From contig NZ_JASLGE010000014.1 in the NCBI RefSeq assembly GCF_030150285.1, forward strand, positions 1 through 64,000: a DNA stretch of 64,000 bases. Reading direction: 5' to 3'. Source of the stretch: Pseudomonas sp. (lineage in GTDB: Bacteria; Pseudomonadota; Gammaproteobacteria; Pseudomonadales; Pseudomonadaceae). The translations under genes and the position numbers were made by a program. Under the pieces are notes generated by a model. That model was not told the DNA's origin. It searched no databases and saw nothing but the letters and a program-made list of their open reading frames with translations. Each line of letters begins with the position of its first letter. Position 1 is the first letter of the stretch. This document shows positions 8,068-15,915 of the stretch, piece after piece.

Positions 8068-9966
8068 TCAAATCGCGCCGCGTTGACGCAACAGGTCCAA
8101 CACCCGCTTGACGCCGTCTTCGATGGTCAGCGCTTGGGTGTCGACCACAAGGTCGGCATTCAACGGCACGTCATACGGGAAGGATTCGCCCGGGATGTTG
8201 TCGCCACCTGCCGCGTACAGGCCTTGCGGATCACGCTCGGCACACACGGCTGGCGAGGCCTGGACATACACGGTGATCAGGCGGTCGCTACCAATCAGCG
8301 CCTTGGCCTGTTCACGGCCTTCCGCATCCGGGGCCACGAAGGCGGCCAGTGTCAGCAGCCCCGCTTCGTTGAACTGACGCGCAACATGAGCCGCACGACG
8401 CCAGTTTTCGGTACGCCCGGCCCGGTCCTGCGCCAACCCTTTGTTGAGGTCATGGCGCAGGTTCTGGCCGTCCAGCACAAACACCGCGCGGCCCATGTCG
8501 AACAGCTTGCGTTCAACCGCGTAGGCCAGGGTGCTTTTGCCGGCACCCGACAACCCGCTGAACAACACCGTGGCCGGTTGTTGGCCAAAACGCTGGGCAC
8601 GCTCTTCGGTCGTTACGTGTGCCAATTTACCGTGGTGAGTCGCGCTGCCGTGCGCCACCGGCTGGGCCACGATCATGCCGGCTCCGACGGTGCCGTTGGT
8701 CAAACGGTCGATGATGATGAACGAGCCGGTGGTGCGGTTGCTGTCATAACCGTCCAGCGCGATCGGTGCGTCGAGGCTGATCTTGACCTTGCCGATTTCG
8801 TTCAGTTGCAAGGCGCTGGCGGGGCCTTCCTCCAAGGTGTTCACATCGACTTTGTTGACGATGCTGGCAATGGAAGCCGGCACATAGCTGGTTGCACGCT
8901 TGATGTCGTACTTCTTGCCCGGCAGCATCGGTTCTTCCGCCATCCACACCAACATGGCTTCAAAACTGTCGGTCACCGGCGGCACATTGTCGGCATGCAC
9001 CAACAAGTCGCCACGGGAGATGTCGATCTCGTCCTCCATCGTCAGTGTTACCGCCTGACCAGGGCCCGCATGTTCCAACTCACCCTCAAAGGTGACGATG
9101 GATTTGACGCGGCTGCTTTTGCCCGACGGCAACACGACGATTTCATCGCCCTTGTGCACAATGCCGCTGGCCAGGGTGCCGGCAAACCCGCGAAAGTTCA
9201 GGTTAGGACGGTTCACGTACTGCACCGGGAAGCGCAGGTCGGTGAGGTTACGGTCCGCCGCCACTTCAACGGTTTCCAGAATTTCCATCAGCGATTGGCC
9301 GGTGTACCACGGCGAACGTTCACTCTTGTTCACCACGTTGTCGCCTTTAAGGGCAGACATCGGCACGAAATGCAGGCTGGTCGGCTTCATCTTCAAGCCT
9401 TCAGCAAACTTCAGGTAGTCGGCCTTGATCGACTCGAACACGCCTTCATCAAACCCTTTGAGGTCCATCTTGTTGATGGCCACGACGATGTGTTTGATGC
9501 CCAGCAACGAGGCGATAAAGCTGTGGCGACGGGTCTGGGTCTGCACGCCGTAACGGGCATCCACCAGAATGATCGCCAGGTCACAGGTAGACGCACCGGT
9601 GGCCATGTTGCGGGTGTACTGCTCGTGGCCTGGGGTATCGGCAATGATGAACTTGCGCTTGGCCGTGGAAAAGTAGCGGTACGCCACGTCAATGGTAATG
9701 CCCTGCTCGCGCTCGGCTTGCAGGCCATCCACCAGCAGCGCCAGGTCGATATCATCGCCGGTGGTGCCGCTTTTTTTCGAATCGCGGGTAATGGCTTCCA
9801 GATGATCTTCGTAAATCATCTTGGAGTCGTGCAGCAGGCGCCCGATCAGGGTGCTCTTACCGTCATCAACGTTGCCGCAGGTCAGGAAGCGCAACATTTC
9901 CTTGCGCTCATGCTGGCCCAGGTAGGCGAGGATGTCCTCGCTGATCAAATCAGATACGTGGCTCAT
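8068..9966 (-). CDS. cysNC: bifunctional sulfate adenylyltransferase subunit 1 / APS kinase
   Basis: Fusion of CysN, the GTPase subunit of ATP sulfurylase, with CysC, the APS kinase that makes PAPS. It works with CysD in sulfate activation. In the 632-residue product the CysN GTPase P-loop (GNVDDGKS) is at residues 31-38, followed by DTPGHEQYTRNM and NKMD motifs and an EF-Tu-like beta-barrel region. The APS kinase domain starts near residue 455, with a second P-loop (GLSGAGKST) near 467. The ATG at 9966 is the family start; its GGAG lies in the repeat at the end of the adjacent IVP cassette. In other pseudomonads cysD normally lies directly upstream; here a small gene separates them. Confidence 0.95.
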   Translation of the reverse strand: MSHVSDLISEDILAYLGQHERKEMLRFLTCGNVDDGKSTLIGRLLHDSKMIYEDHLEAITRDSKKSGTTGDDIDLALLVDGLQAEREQGITIDVAYRYFSTAKRKFIIADTPGHEQYTRNMATGASTCDLAIILVDARYGVQTQTRRHSFIASLLGIKHIVVAINKMDLKGFDEGVFESIKADYLKFAEGLKMKPTSLHFVPMSALKGDNVVNKSERSPWYTGQSLMEILETVEVAADRNLTDLRFPVQYVNRPNLNFRGFAGTLASGIVHKGDEIVVLPSGKSSRVKSIVTFEGELEHAGPGQAVTLTMEDEIDISRGDLLVHADNVPPVTDSFEAMLVWMAEEPMLPGKKYDIKRATSYVPASIASIVNKVDVNTLEEGPASALQLNEIGKVKISLDAPIALDGYDSNRTTGSFIIIDRLTNGTVGAGMIVAQPVAHGSATHHGKLAHVTTEERAQRFGQQPATVLFSGLSGAGKSTLAYAVERKLFDMGRAVFVLDGQNLRHDLNKGLAQDRAGRTENWRRAAHVARQFNEAGLLTLAAFVAPDAEGREQAKALIGSDRLITVYVQASPAVCAERDPQGLYAAGGDNIPGESFPYDVPLNADLVVDTQALTIEDGVKRVLDLLRQRGAI

Positions 9967-9970
9967 TGTG

Positions 9971-10008
9971 TTCAAGCTCCGAGCGGTAAGCTTCAAGCGG
10001 CAAGCTTG
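9971..10008. repeat. left inverted-repeat end of the IVP cassette
   Basis: This GC-periodic sequence contains AAGCTTCAAGCGGCAAGCTT. In reverse complement it resembles the sequence at 10436-10468, which reads ACAAGCGGCAAGCTGCAAG on the other strand. It lies within the 5' leader of cysNC, just before its start codon, and supplies that gene's GGAG. Confidence 0.6.
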
Positions 10009-10019
10009 TCGGCGTACTG

Positions 10020-10361
10020 CTAGTCAGAAATTTTGTTGATCAGGCCGCAGAGCATTTTTGACAGCTCGCGGGTTTCTGCAATCCAGTTTTCAGCCAGCGG
10101 GCGGGCGATGTAAGCAATGTCACTGCCGATGAGAATCTGTGTCCGTAATTCCCCACAAGAAGCCTTAGCAATCCAAAGAAAACGTACTTTTTCCTTGGCA
10201 CTGCAACGCTCCATGCCCTCAGCAATATTAGAGGGCACCGAAAGTGCCGAGCGAGTGATCTGGCCCTTGAAACCAAGATCCTTACATCCGGCAAACTCTC
10301 GATAGATTCCCACGGCCAAACACTTGCTTCTCTGCCAAACAACCCACTTCTCGAAGTCCAT
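10020..10361 (-). CDS. four-helix-bundle protein (23S rRNA IVP family)
   Basis: A 113-residue protein matching the TIGR02436 family of four-helix-bundle proteins, first found encoded in intervening sequences of 23S rRNA genes. The family signature is visible as RSALSVPSNIAEGMERCSAKEKVRFLWIAKASCGELRTQ (about residues 37-75, written here in parts: SVPSNIAEG, KEKVRFL, SCGELRTQ). The molecular function is not known; related Avd-type bundles assist diversity-generating retroelements, but no reverse transcriptase is present here. It lies between cysD and cysNC in the same orientation and is framed by inverted repeats, which suggests insertion as a cassette. The start has no strong ribosome binding site. 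Confidence 0.85.
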   Translation of the reverse strand: MDFEKWVVWQRSKCLAVGIYREFAGCKDLGFKGQITRSALSVPSNIAEGMERCSAKEKVRFLWIAKASCGELRTQILIGSDIAYIARPLAENWIAETRELSKMLCGLINKISD

Positions 10362-10435
10362 TACGAGTCACTCGATAGCGGCCCGCAACAACCGGCTGCA
10401 AGCACCAATCTGCAAAATTACGCATACCGCCTTTA

Positions 10436-10468
10436 ACTTGCAGCTTGCCGCTTGTAACTCGAAGCTTA
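10436..10468. repeat. right inverted-repeat end of the IVP cassette
   Basis: CTTGCAGCTTGCCGCTTG followed by GAAGCTTA is, in reverse complement, similar to the repeat at 9971-10008 on the far side of the IVP gene. It reaches the cysD stop codon, so the cassette boundary falls at or inside the last codon of cysD. Confidence 0.6.
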
Positions 10469-11383
10469 AAAGTACCCCTGCCGTTTTTTATCTTCCATCG
10501 AGCCGGCACCATCGTGATCGATGACCCGGCCCTGGCGCTCGGAAGTACGCGTCAGGAGCATTTCCTGGATGATGTCGGTCAGGGTTTCAGCCTCGGACTC
10601 TACCGCGCCGGTCAGCGGGTAGCAGCCGAGCGTACGGAAACGGACCTTTTTCTTGACGATGCGTGCCTTGTCTTCGTCAGACAGGTGCTCAAGGATGCGA
10701 TCGTCGTCGATCATGATCAAGGTGCCGTTCTTCTCGATGACTTCCCGCTCAGCGGCGAAGTACAGCGGCACAATCGGAATGCCTTCGAGGTAGATGTACT
10801 GCCAGATGTCGAGTTCGGTCCAGTTGGACAACGGGAACACGCGAATCGACTCGCCCTTGTTGACGTTGCCGTTATAGACATTCCACAACTCGGGGCGCTG
10901 GTTCTTCGGGTCCCAGCGGTGCTTGCTGTCACGGAACGAGTACACGCGTTCTTTGGCACGGGATTTCTCTTCGTCGCGACGAGCGCCGCCGAAGGCCGCA
11001 TCAAAACCGTGCTTGTCGAGCGCCTGCTTCAGGCCCTCGGTTTTCATGATGTCCGTGTGCTTGGCGCTGCCGTGGGTGAAAGGGTTGATCCCTTGCGCCA
11101 CGCCGTCCGGGTTGACGTGCGTGATCAAATCCAGGCCCAGCTCGGCAACCATCTTGTCGCGAAAGCTGTACATCTCCTGGAATTTCCACTGAGTGTCGAC
11201 ATGCATCACAGGAAACGGCAGCTTGCCCGGGAAAAACGCCTTGCGTGCGAGGTGCAACATCACGGCGGAATCTTTACCGATCGAGTACAGCATCACCGGG
11301 TTATCGAACTCGGCGGCCACCTCGCGGATGATGTGGATGCTTTCCGCCTCCAGCTGTTTCAGGTGCGTCAGTTTGTCGACCAT
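10466..11383 (-). CDS. cysD: sulfate adenylyltransferase subunit 2
   Basis: Catalytic subunit of ATP sulfurylase, which forms APS from ATP and sulfate together with CysN. The 305-residue length is standard. The PP-loop pyrophosphatase motif is present as SIGKDS (residues 34-39), and the typical VMHVDTQWKF and AFGGARRDEEKSRAKER stretches follow. The C terminus ends in a conserved SMEDKKRQGYF-type tail, so the cassette that follows has not truncated the protein. The ATG at 11383 begins the family-typical MVDKLTHLKQLE. It should be the first gene of a cysD-IVP-cysNC transcript. Confidence 0.96.
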   Translation of the reverse strand: MVDKLTHLKQLEAESIHIIREVAAEFDNPVMLYSIGKDSAVMLHLARKAFFPGKLPFPVMHVDTQWKFQEMYSFRDKMVAELGLDLITHVNPDGVAQGINPFTHGSAKHTDIMKTEGLKQALDKHGFDAAFGGARRDEEKSRAKERVYSFRDSKHRWDPKNQRPELWNVYNGNVNKGESIRVFPLSNWTELDIWQYIYLEGIPIVPLYFAAEREVIEKNGTLIMIDDDRILEHLSDEDKARIVKKKVRFRTLGCYPLTGAVESEAETLTDIIQEMLLTRTSERQGRVIDHDGAGSMEDKKRQGYF

Positions 11384-11656
11384 GGCTACTCACGAAAGCT
11401 ATCTTATGAACGGCCTACGGGCCGTGTTCGAGGGTCGAATGCTAGCACAGCGTTCTCTTCTATTGAGGACGCCAAATAGACCTAAACGATCTAAGAATAG
11501 AACGCCAAGTTTGCCTCCTGCTGGAGGGCCGCCCCGTCGTCGACACCGCGCTGTCGTTCAGCAATCCTATCCATTGCTGCGATCACGGCCACATAAGGTT
11601 CCGGCTTTACGCCGTGGGCCCGCCGCGATCGGCCAGCGTGGTTTAAGGGGGCCCTC

Positions 11657-11738
11657 AGATCAAAAGATCACGAGCAAGCTCGTTCCTACAAACGCTGCTG
11701 CCATCCATAGGAACTTGCTCGCGATCTGTTGATCTTTA
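11657..11738. repeat. REP doublet
   Basis: Two inverted REP copies, 11657-11690 (GATCACGAGCAAGCTCG core) and 11707-11738 (CTTGCTCGCGATC core), are separated by a short spacer in the gap upstream of cysD. Confidence 0.8.
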
Positions 11739-11804
11739 AAAGCCGTGCCTCACGGTGGCTCGGCATACCCTCACACAGGCTTTGCTCCGTGGGCCGCCGC
11801 GATT

Positions 11805-11830
11805 AGGATCGCGAGCAAGCTCGTTCCAGC
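11805..11830. repeat. single REP copy
   Basis: A lone REP core (GGATCGCGAGCAAGCTCG) lies 13 bases after the stop of the Nif3-like gene and may serve as its terminator. Confidence 0.7.
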
Positions 11831-11842
11831 AAGGGGCTGCCG

Positions 11843-12601
11843 TTAAATCGGGTTGGGGCAGTCGATAAACAGGTGTTCAAGGGCAAAACGCCGTGCCAGA
11901 TAATCGCCCAGCGCCTGCACACCGTAGCGTTCAGTGGCGTGATGGCCTGCGGCAATAAAGCTGATGTCATTTTCACGGGCGCTATGGAACGTCTGCTCTG
12001 AAGCTTCGCCGCTTAAAAACAGGTCTACGCCGGCTAGGACGGCCTGATCGATATACCCTTGGCCGCCGCCCGTGCACCAGCCGACGCGACGAATCATGTC
12101 GCTGCCTTCAATCAGCAACGGCTCACGCCCCAAAGCGTCTTGTACCCGCCGAGCAAAATCACGCGCGGTCACCGCTTCGGCCAATGACCCGACCAGCCCC
12201 ACCACTTTGCTGTTTTGCGGATCCAGGGGGCCTTCGACGATGATGTCCAGTTGCCGTGCCAACTGCACGTTATTACCCACCTCCGGGTGCAGATCCAACG
12301 GCAAGTGGTAAGCCAATAAACTGATGTCATGCTTGAGCAGCGTTTTCAGGCGGCGCTGTTTCATACCGGTCACACAAGGGTCTTCGCCCTTCCAGAAATA
12401 ACCGTGATGCACCAGCACCAAATCGGCCCCGGCCTCGACCGCCGCATCCAGCAATGCCTGGCTGGCCGTGACGCCACTGACAATTCTTAGCACTTGCGGT
12501 CGGCCTTCGACTTGCAGGCCGTTGGGGCAGTAATCGCTGATGGCAGCGCTGTTGAGGTAACGATTTGCTTCTTCTACCAGCGTGCTCAGGGCCACAGCCA
12601 T
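11843..12601 (-). CDS. Nif3-like dinuclear metal-centre protein (YbgI family)
   Basis: The 252-residue product belongs to the widespread NIF3/YbgI/DUF34 family, which forms toroidal hexamers with a two-metal site. The biochemical role is unsettled; a GTP cyclohydrolase-I-like or metal-chaperone role has been suggested for the family. Metal ligands are visible in LVLVHHGYFW (H65, H66), YHLPLDLHPEVGNN and near the C terminus in AAGHHATERYGVQALG. It is divergent from algW with 101 bases between the starts, the arrangement found in other Pseudomonas. Confidence 0.92.
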   Translation of the reverse strand: MAVALSTLVEEANRYLNSAAISDYCPNGLQVEGRPQVLRIVSGVTASQALLDAAVEAGADLVLVHHGYFWKGEDPCVTGMKQRRLKTLLKHDISLLAYHLPLDLHPEVGNNVQLARQLDIIVEGPLDPQNSKVVGLVGSLAEAVTARDFARRVQDALGREPLLIEGSDMIRRVGWCTGGGQGYIDQAVLAGVDLFLSGEASEQTFHSARENDISFIAAGHHATERYGVQALGDYLARRFALEHLFIDCPNPI

Positions 12602-12643
12602 AAAAGACTCCTAAATATAGCGTTCGGGACCGGCCGGCCCTCG

Positions 12644-12649
12644 TATAAT
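12644..12649 (+). promoter_or_regulatory. possible -10 box for algW
   Basis: A perfect TATAAT lies 53 bases before the algW start, but no good -35 is seen 16-18 bases upstream. Position and sequence only; not a firm promoter call. Confidence 0.35.
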
Positions 12650-12702
12650 GCTCGCCATTATGGGCCGTCGAGTTGGCTCTGCAACCTTCAGGACTGAGTT
12701 CA

Positions 12703-13860
12703 ATGTTTAAGGCGCTGCGTTTTTTTGGCTGGCCACTGCTGGTTGGCGTACTTATCGCTTTGCTGATTATTCAACGCTATCCAGAGTGGGTTGGCCTGCC
12801 GACGCTGGACGTTAATCTGCAACAAGCCCCGCGCACCAGTTATGCGCAACAAGGCCCTGTGACCTATGCCGACGCCGTGACCCGCGCCGCCCCGGCAGTC
12901 GCCAACCTGTACACCACCAAAGTGGTGAACAAAAACGCCAGCCCGCTGTTTGAAGACCCGCAGTTCCGACGCTTTTTCGGCAACAACGCGCCCAAACAAA
13001 AGCGTATGGAATCGAGCCTCGGCTCGGGCGTGATCATGAGCCCGGAAGGCTATTTGCTGACCAACAACCACGTAGTGGCGGGTGCTGACCAGATTGTCGT
13101 TGCGCTCAAGGACGGTCGCGAAACCCTGGCCCGGATGATCGGCAGCGACCCTGAAACTGACCTAGCCGTGCTCAAGATTGACCTGAAAAACCTGCCCTCG
13201 ATCACCATTGGTCGCTCTGACGCCTTGCGCATCGGTGACATCGCGCTGGCCATTGGCAACCCGTTTGGCGTGGGTCAAACCACCACCATGGGCATCATCA
13301 GCGCCACCGGGCGTAACCAGTTGGGCTTGAACAACTACGAAGACTTTATCCAGACCGATGCCGCAATCAACCCTGGCAACTCGGGCGGCGCACTGGTGGA
13401 TGCCAACGGCAACCTGACCGGCATTAACACTGCAATCTTCTCCGAGTCGGGTGGCTCGCAAGGTATCGGCTTTGCGATCCCGATCAACCTGGCCATGGAA
13501 GTCATGAAGTCGATTATTGAGCACGGCCAGGTGATCCGTGGCTGGCTGGGGATTGAGGTTCAGTCATTGACGCCGGACTTGGCCGAGTCGTTTGGCATGA
13601 ATGGACGCCCGGGGATTGTCGTCGCGGGGATCTTCCGTGATGGCCCGGCGCAAAAAGCCGGTATGCAACTGGGTGATGTGATCCTGAGCATTGACGGCGA
13701 ACCGGCTAACGATGGTCGTCGTTCGATGAACCAGGTGGCCCGCATCAAGCCTTCAGACAAGGTGGCGATTCTGGTCTTGCGCAATGGCAAAGAGCTCAAG
13801 CTCACCGCCGAAGTGGGCCTGCGGCCACAGCAAGAACAGCCGGCACATTCCGAGAAATAA
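12703..13860 (+). CDS. algW: periplasmic serine protease AlgW (DegS-like)
   Basis: Membrane-anchored S1C protease that, in Pseudomonas, cleaves the anti-sigma factor MucA in response to envelope stress and so releases AlgU. The 385-residue product has one N-terminal transmembrane anchor (about residues 5-23). The trypsin-like domain carries the triad H123 (NNHVVAG), D153 (ETDLAVLKID) and S227 (NPGNSGGAL). A single C-terminal PDZ domain (about residues 275-370) distinguishes it from the two-PDZ MucD/DegP type. The ATG at 12703 starts directly before the anchor; an upstream in-frame ATG at 12673 would add ten residues. It is divergent from the Nif3-like gene. Confidence 0.93.
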   Translation: MFKALRFFGWPLLVGVLIALLIIQRYPEWVGLPTLDVNLQQAPRTSYAQQGPVTYADAVTRAAPAVANLYTTKVVNKNASPLFEDPQFRRFFGNNAPKQKRMESSLGSGVIMSPEGYLLTNNHVVAGADQIVVALKDGRETLARMIGSDPETDLAVLKIDLKNLPSITIGRSDALRIGDIALAIGNPFGVGQTTTMGIISATGRNQLGLNNYEDFIQTDAAINPGNSGGALVDANGNLTGINTAIFSESGGSQGIGFAIPINLAMEVMKSIIEHGQVIRGWLGIEVQSLTPDLAESFGMNGRPGIVVAGIFRDGPAQKAGMQLGDVILSIDGEPANDGRRSMNQVARIKPSDKVAILVLRNGKELKLTAEVGLRPQQEQPAHSEK

Positions 13861-13949
13861 ACACAACCCTGTAGGTTGCCACCTCGTCTTCGCCGCGCTG
13901 TCGCGCAGCGTACAGACCACCGAATATCTTCAGCATCCCCAATCGGTTC

Positions 13950-13967
13950 CCTCTCCTTCGGGAGAGG
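13950..13967. terminator. UUCG-loop hairpin after algW
   Basis: A seven-base-pair CCTCTCC/GGAGAGG stem closes a TTCG tetraloop. It lies 90 bases past the algW stop and lacks a clear T tract, so a terminator role is plausible but unproven. Confidence 0.4.
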
Positions 13968-14010
13968 CGTGATTGTTTGTTCATATCCATTGCTGCGGCT
14001 CCGGCCACTT

Positions 14011-14049
14011 AGATCAAGATCAAAAGATCGCGAGCACGCTCGCTCCTAA
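14011..14049. repeat. single REP copy
   Basis: The sequence contains the core GATCGCGAGCACGCTCGC, related to the other REP copies in the window, followed by the typical CTCCTA end. Confidence 0.7.
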
Positions 14050-14118
14050 AGGGCCTTTAGAATCAATAACTTATTTTATGTTTGAAAAGAGCTGCCGCAG
14101 GCTGCGATCTTTTGACCA

Positions 14119-14180
14119 TTAGTTAGATACCTGACAAGCCTTAATCAGGACGGTGTTCTGCTTAGGCGTGCCAATGCACA
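14119..14180 (-). pseudogene. decayed duplicate of the hisC 3' end
   Basis: Read on the minus strand, this stretch translates to IGTPKQNTVLI followed by a shifted frame. The intact hisC ends IGTTEQNAALIEGLSSL. At base level GACAAGCCTT, AATCAG, GTTCTGCT and CGTGCC are shared in the same order with hisC 14869-14915, with one base missing after ATT/AA that destroys the reading frame. It is therefore a remnant of a hisC terminus, about 690 bases from the intact one and in the same orientation. It probably marks where the original neighbourhood of hisC resumes beyond an acquired segment. Confidence 0.7.
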
Positions 14181-14271
14181 GATAGACACACCATACTCAA
14201 TCCAAACAAGTAACACCTATAACCAATCATTATAAACAACTAAATAAACATTCAATAAACATAGCCAGAAA

Positions 14272-14287
14272 CTGTCATTTATGACAG
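14272..14287. promoter_or_regulatory. inverted repeat upstream of the orphan gene
   Basis: CTGTCAT and ATGACAG form a perfect seven-base inverted repeat around two T residues, 77 bases before the orphan start. Its shape fits a regulator operator; the protein that binds it is unknown. Confidence 0.4.
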
Positions 14288-14363
14288 GTGACTATCTCGT
14301 TGTAGAGCCTCACTATTATCTGACCGTTCAACTGTACAGCTCTTAATGATTGAGGCATCTCGA

Positions 14364-14765
14364 ATGAACACATCCAAACGTGCCAACGCCAAAAATAAGT
14401 TTAAGTCTGCAGGCACTATCACCGCTACGCTACCCGACGGAACTGCCTTTTCCGGAACTCTTGAGGCTTACCAATATGCCAATCGGTCCCGCATAGGATT
14501 CTTCGTCGCGCAATCTGGCGACCACCGAATTGTGGTTGAGCTTCCCAAACAAGAGTTTGACGTAGAAATAAAACACACTTACATACCGGAGGCATCATTC
14601 ATTAGTTGGCTTTACATAAACAAGGGCGATTACGAGCCAGCCGCAGAAGGAACATTGACATTAACGATAGATCAAAATGGTAATGCCAATGGGAATTTCA
14701 CATTTACAGGCGATGGCCCGAACATTAAAGACGGAACTTTCTCCATCACATACTCAGCCAATTAA
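14364..14765 (+). CDS. AT-rich orphan gene, unrecognised product
   Basis: The 133-residue product matches no family I recognise. It has no signal peptide, no membrane segment and no cysteine. The body is rich in alternating polar and hydrophobic residues typical of a beta-sandwich (GTITATLPDGTAF, GTLTLTIDQNGNANGNFTF, DGTFSITYSAN). The N terminus is basic (MNTSKRANAKNKFKS). The ATG at 14364 follows GAGG by nine bases; an in-frame ATG at 14346 is an alternative. Codon use is much more AT-rich than in the neighbours, and the gene sits between algW and hisC, which normally are neighbours. Together with the hisC remnant this points to recent transfer. Confidence 0.7.
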   Translation: MNTSKRANAKNKFKSAGTITATLPDGTAFSGTLEAYQYANRSRIGFFVAQSGDHRIVVELPKQEFDVEIKHTYIPEASFISWLYINKGDYEPAAEGTLTLTIDQNGNANGNFTFTGDGPNIKDGTFSITYSAN

Positions 14766-14811
14766 CTGAGTGCACACACAACATAAAAACCCCCACCCTG
14801 TGCTTTAGCAC

Positions 14812-14862
14812 AATAGAACGGGACACTTGTTCTATCTCAACAAAACAAGTGCCCCGTCTATT
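14812..14862. terminator. bidirectional terminator between orphan gene and hisC
   Basis: AATAG-A-ACGGGACACTTGTT (14812-14831) pairs with AACAAGTGCCCCGT and CTATT (14844-14862), one mismatch and one bulge in a 19-base-pair stem. It lies between two convergent genes and overlaps the hisC stop. Confidence 0.7.
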
Positions 14863-15913
14863 ACAAACTCGACAAGCCTTCAATCAGCGCCGCGTTCTGC
14901 TCTGTCGTGCCGATGGTGATGCGCAGGAACTGGGCAATGCGCAACTGCTTGAAGTGACGCACGATCACACCCTGTTCACGCAACTTGGCCGCCAGCGCGC
15001 TGGCATCATGCTCCGGGTGACGGGCGAAGATGAAGTTCGCCGCCGAAGGCAATACGTCAAAGCCCAGTGCCTGCAACTGCCCCACCACCTTTTCACGGCT
15101 GTCGATCACCGCATTGCATGTGCGCTCAAAGTACTCACGGTCTTCAAACGCCGCAGCCGCGCCAGCAATCGCGATACGGTCCAGTGGATAGGAGTTGAAG
15201 CTGTTTTTAATCCGCTCCAATGCCTCGATCAGATCAGGATGGCCCACCGCCAACCCTACCCGCAAGCCGGCCAGCGAGCGCGATTTGGACAAGGTTTGGG
15301 TCACTAACAGGTTCGGGTAGCGGCCTACAAGGCTGATGGCCGTTTCGCCACCGAAGTCGATATACGCTTCGTCCACTACAACCACTGAATCCGGGCTGGC
15401 CTTGAGCATCTGTTCAATGGCGTCCAGCGCCAGCAAGCAACCCGTCGGTGCGTTGGGGTTAGGGAAAATAATGCCGCCATTGGGTCTGGCGTAATCCGCC
15501 GGCTGGATCTGGAACTGCGCATCCAGCGGTACCGCCTCGAACTCAATGCCATACAGGCCGCAGTAGACCGGGTAGAAGCTGTAGCTGATGTCCGGGAACA
15601 GCAGCGGTTTGTCGTGCTGCAACAAACCATTGAAGATATGCGCCAGCACTTCATCAGACCCGTTGCCGAGAAACACCTGATTTGCCTGCACACCGTAGTA
15701 CTCGGCCACCGCCTGCTTGAGTACGTCGCTGTTTGGGTCCGGGTACAGACGCAGGTTGTCGTTCACTTCTGCCTGCATCGCGGCCAGCGCTTTGGGCGAA
15801 GGCCCGTAAGGGTTTTCGTTGGTGTTGAGTTTGACCAGCCTGGTCAGTTTTGGCTGCTCGCCCGGCACGTAGGGCACCAGTTCTTTAACGAACGAACTCC
15901 AGAATTTACTCAT
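14861..15913 (-). CDS. hisC: histidinol-phosphate aminotransferase
   Basis: PLP-dependent class I/II aminotransferase of histidine biosynthesis (imidazole acetol-phosphate to histidinol phosphate). The 350 residues are the expected length. The cofactor lysine is K210 in TQTLSKSRSLAG, with upstream NENPYGPSP, GNGSDE and FPNPNAPTG motifs and the phosphate-binding arginine in the LRITIGT strand near the C terminus. It starts two bases after the hisD stop, so hisG-hisD-hisC appear co-transcribed. The last codons are intact here, although a decayed second copy of the same terminus lies about 690 bases downstream. Confidence 0.96.
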   Translation of the reverse strand: MSKFWSSFVKELVPYVPGEQPKLTRLVKLNTNENPYGPSPKALAAMQAEVNDNLRLYPDPNSDVLKQAVAEYYGVQANQVFLGNGSDEVLAHIFNGLLQHDKPLLFPDISYSFYPVYCGLYGIEFEAVPLDAQFQIQPADYARPNGGIIFPNPNAPTGCLLALDAIEQMLKASPDSVVVVDEAYIDFGGETAISLVGRYPNLLVTQTLSKSRSLAGLRVGLAVGHPDLIEALERIKNSFNSYPLDRIAIAGAAAAFEDREYFERTCNAVIDSREKVVGQLQALGFDVLPSAANFIFARHPEHDASALAAKLREQGVIVRHFKQLRIAQFLRITIGTTEQNAALIEGLSSL

Positions 15914-15915
15914 GC

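Larger units (their letters stand above)
11384..11842. other. 459-base cysD upstream / Nif3 downstream intergenic region
   Basis: Both flanking genes are on the minus strand, so this gap holds the cysD promoter and the end of the Nif3-like transcript. A small hairpin (ACGGCC/GGCCGT) lies at 11408-11424. REP-like sequences occupy 11657-11830. No coding frame with a recognisable product was seen. A CysB-dependent promoter is expected from biology, but no site could be assigned by eye. Confidence 0.5.
13861..14363. other. 503-base region between algW and the orphan gene
   Basis: The first third is degenerate REP-like sequence and a UUCG hairpin. A REP copy lies at 14011-14049 and part of another REP class near 14090-14115. 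A decayed hisC 3' end follows at 14119-14180. The last 160 bases are strikingly AT-rich compared with the rest of the window and contain an inverted repeat at 14272-14287 that may be an operator for the orphan gene. Confidence 0.6.

Noticed and set aside
7897..10023. 708-codon open frame on the plus strand opposite cysNC
   Set aside because: It mirrors the GC-rich codon pattern of cysNC, shows no family motif and conflicts with a well-supported gene.
10282..10512. Small frame overlapping the start of the IVP gene and the end of cysD
   Set aside because: No ribosome binding site or family match; it overlaps two better-supported genes and the repeat.
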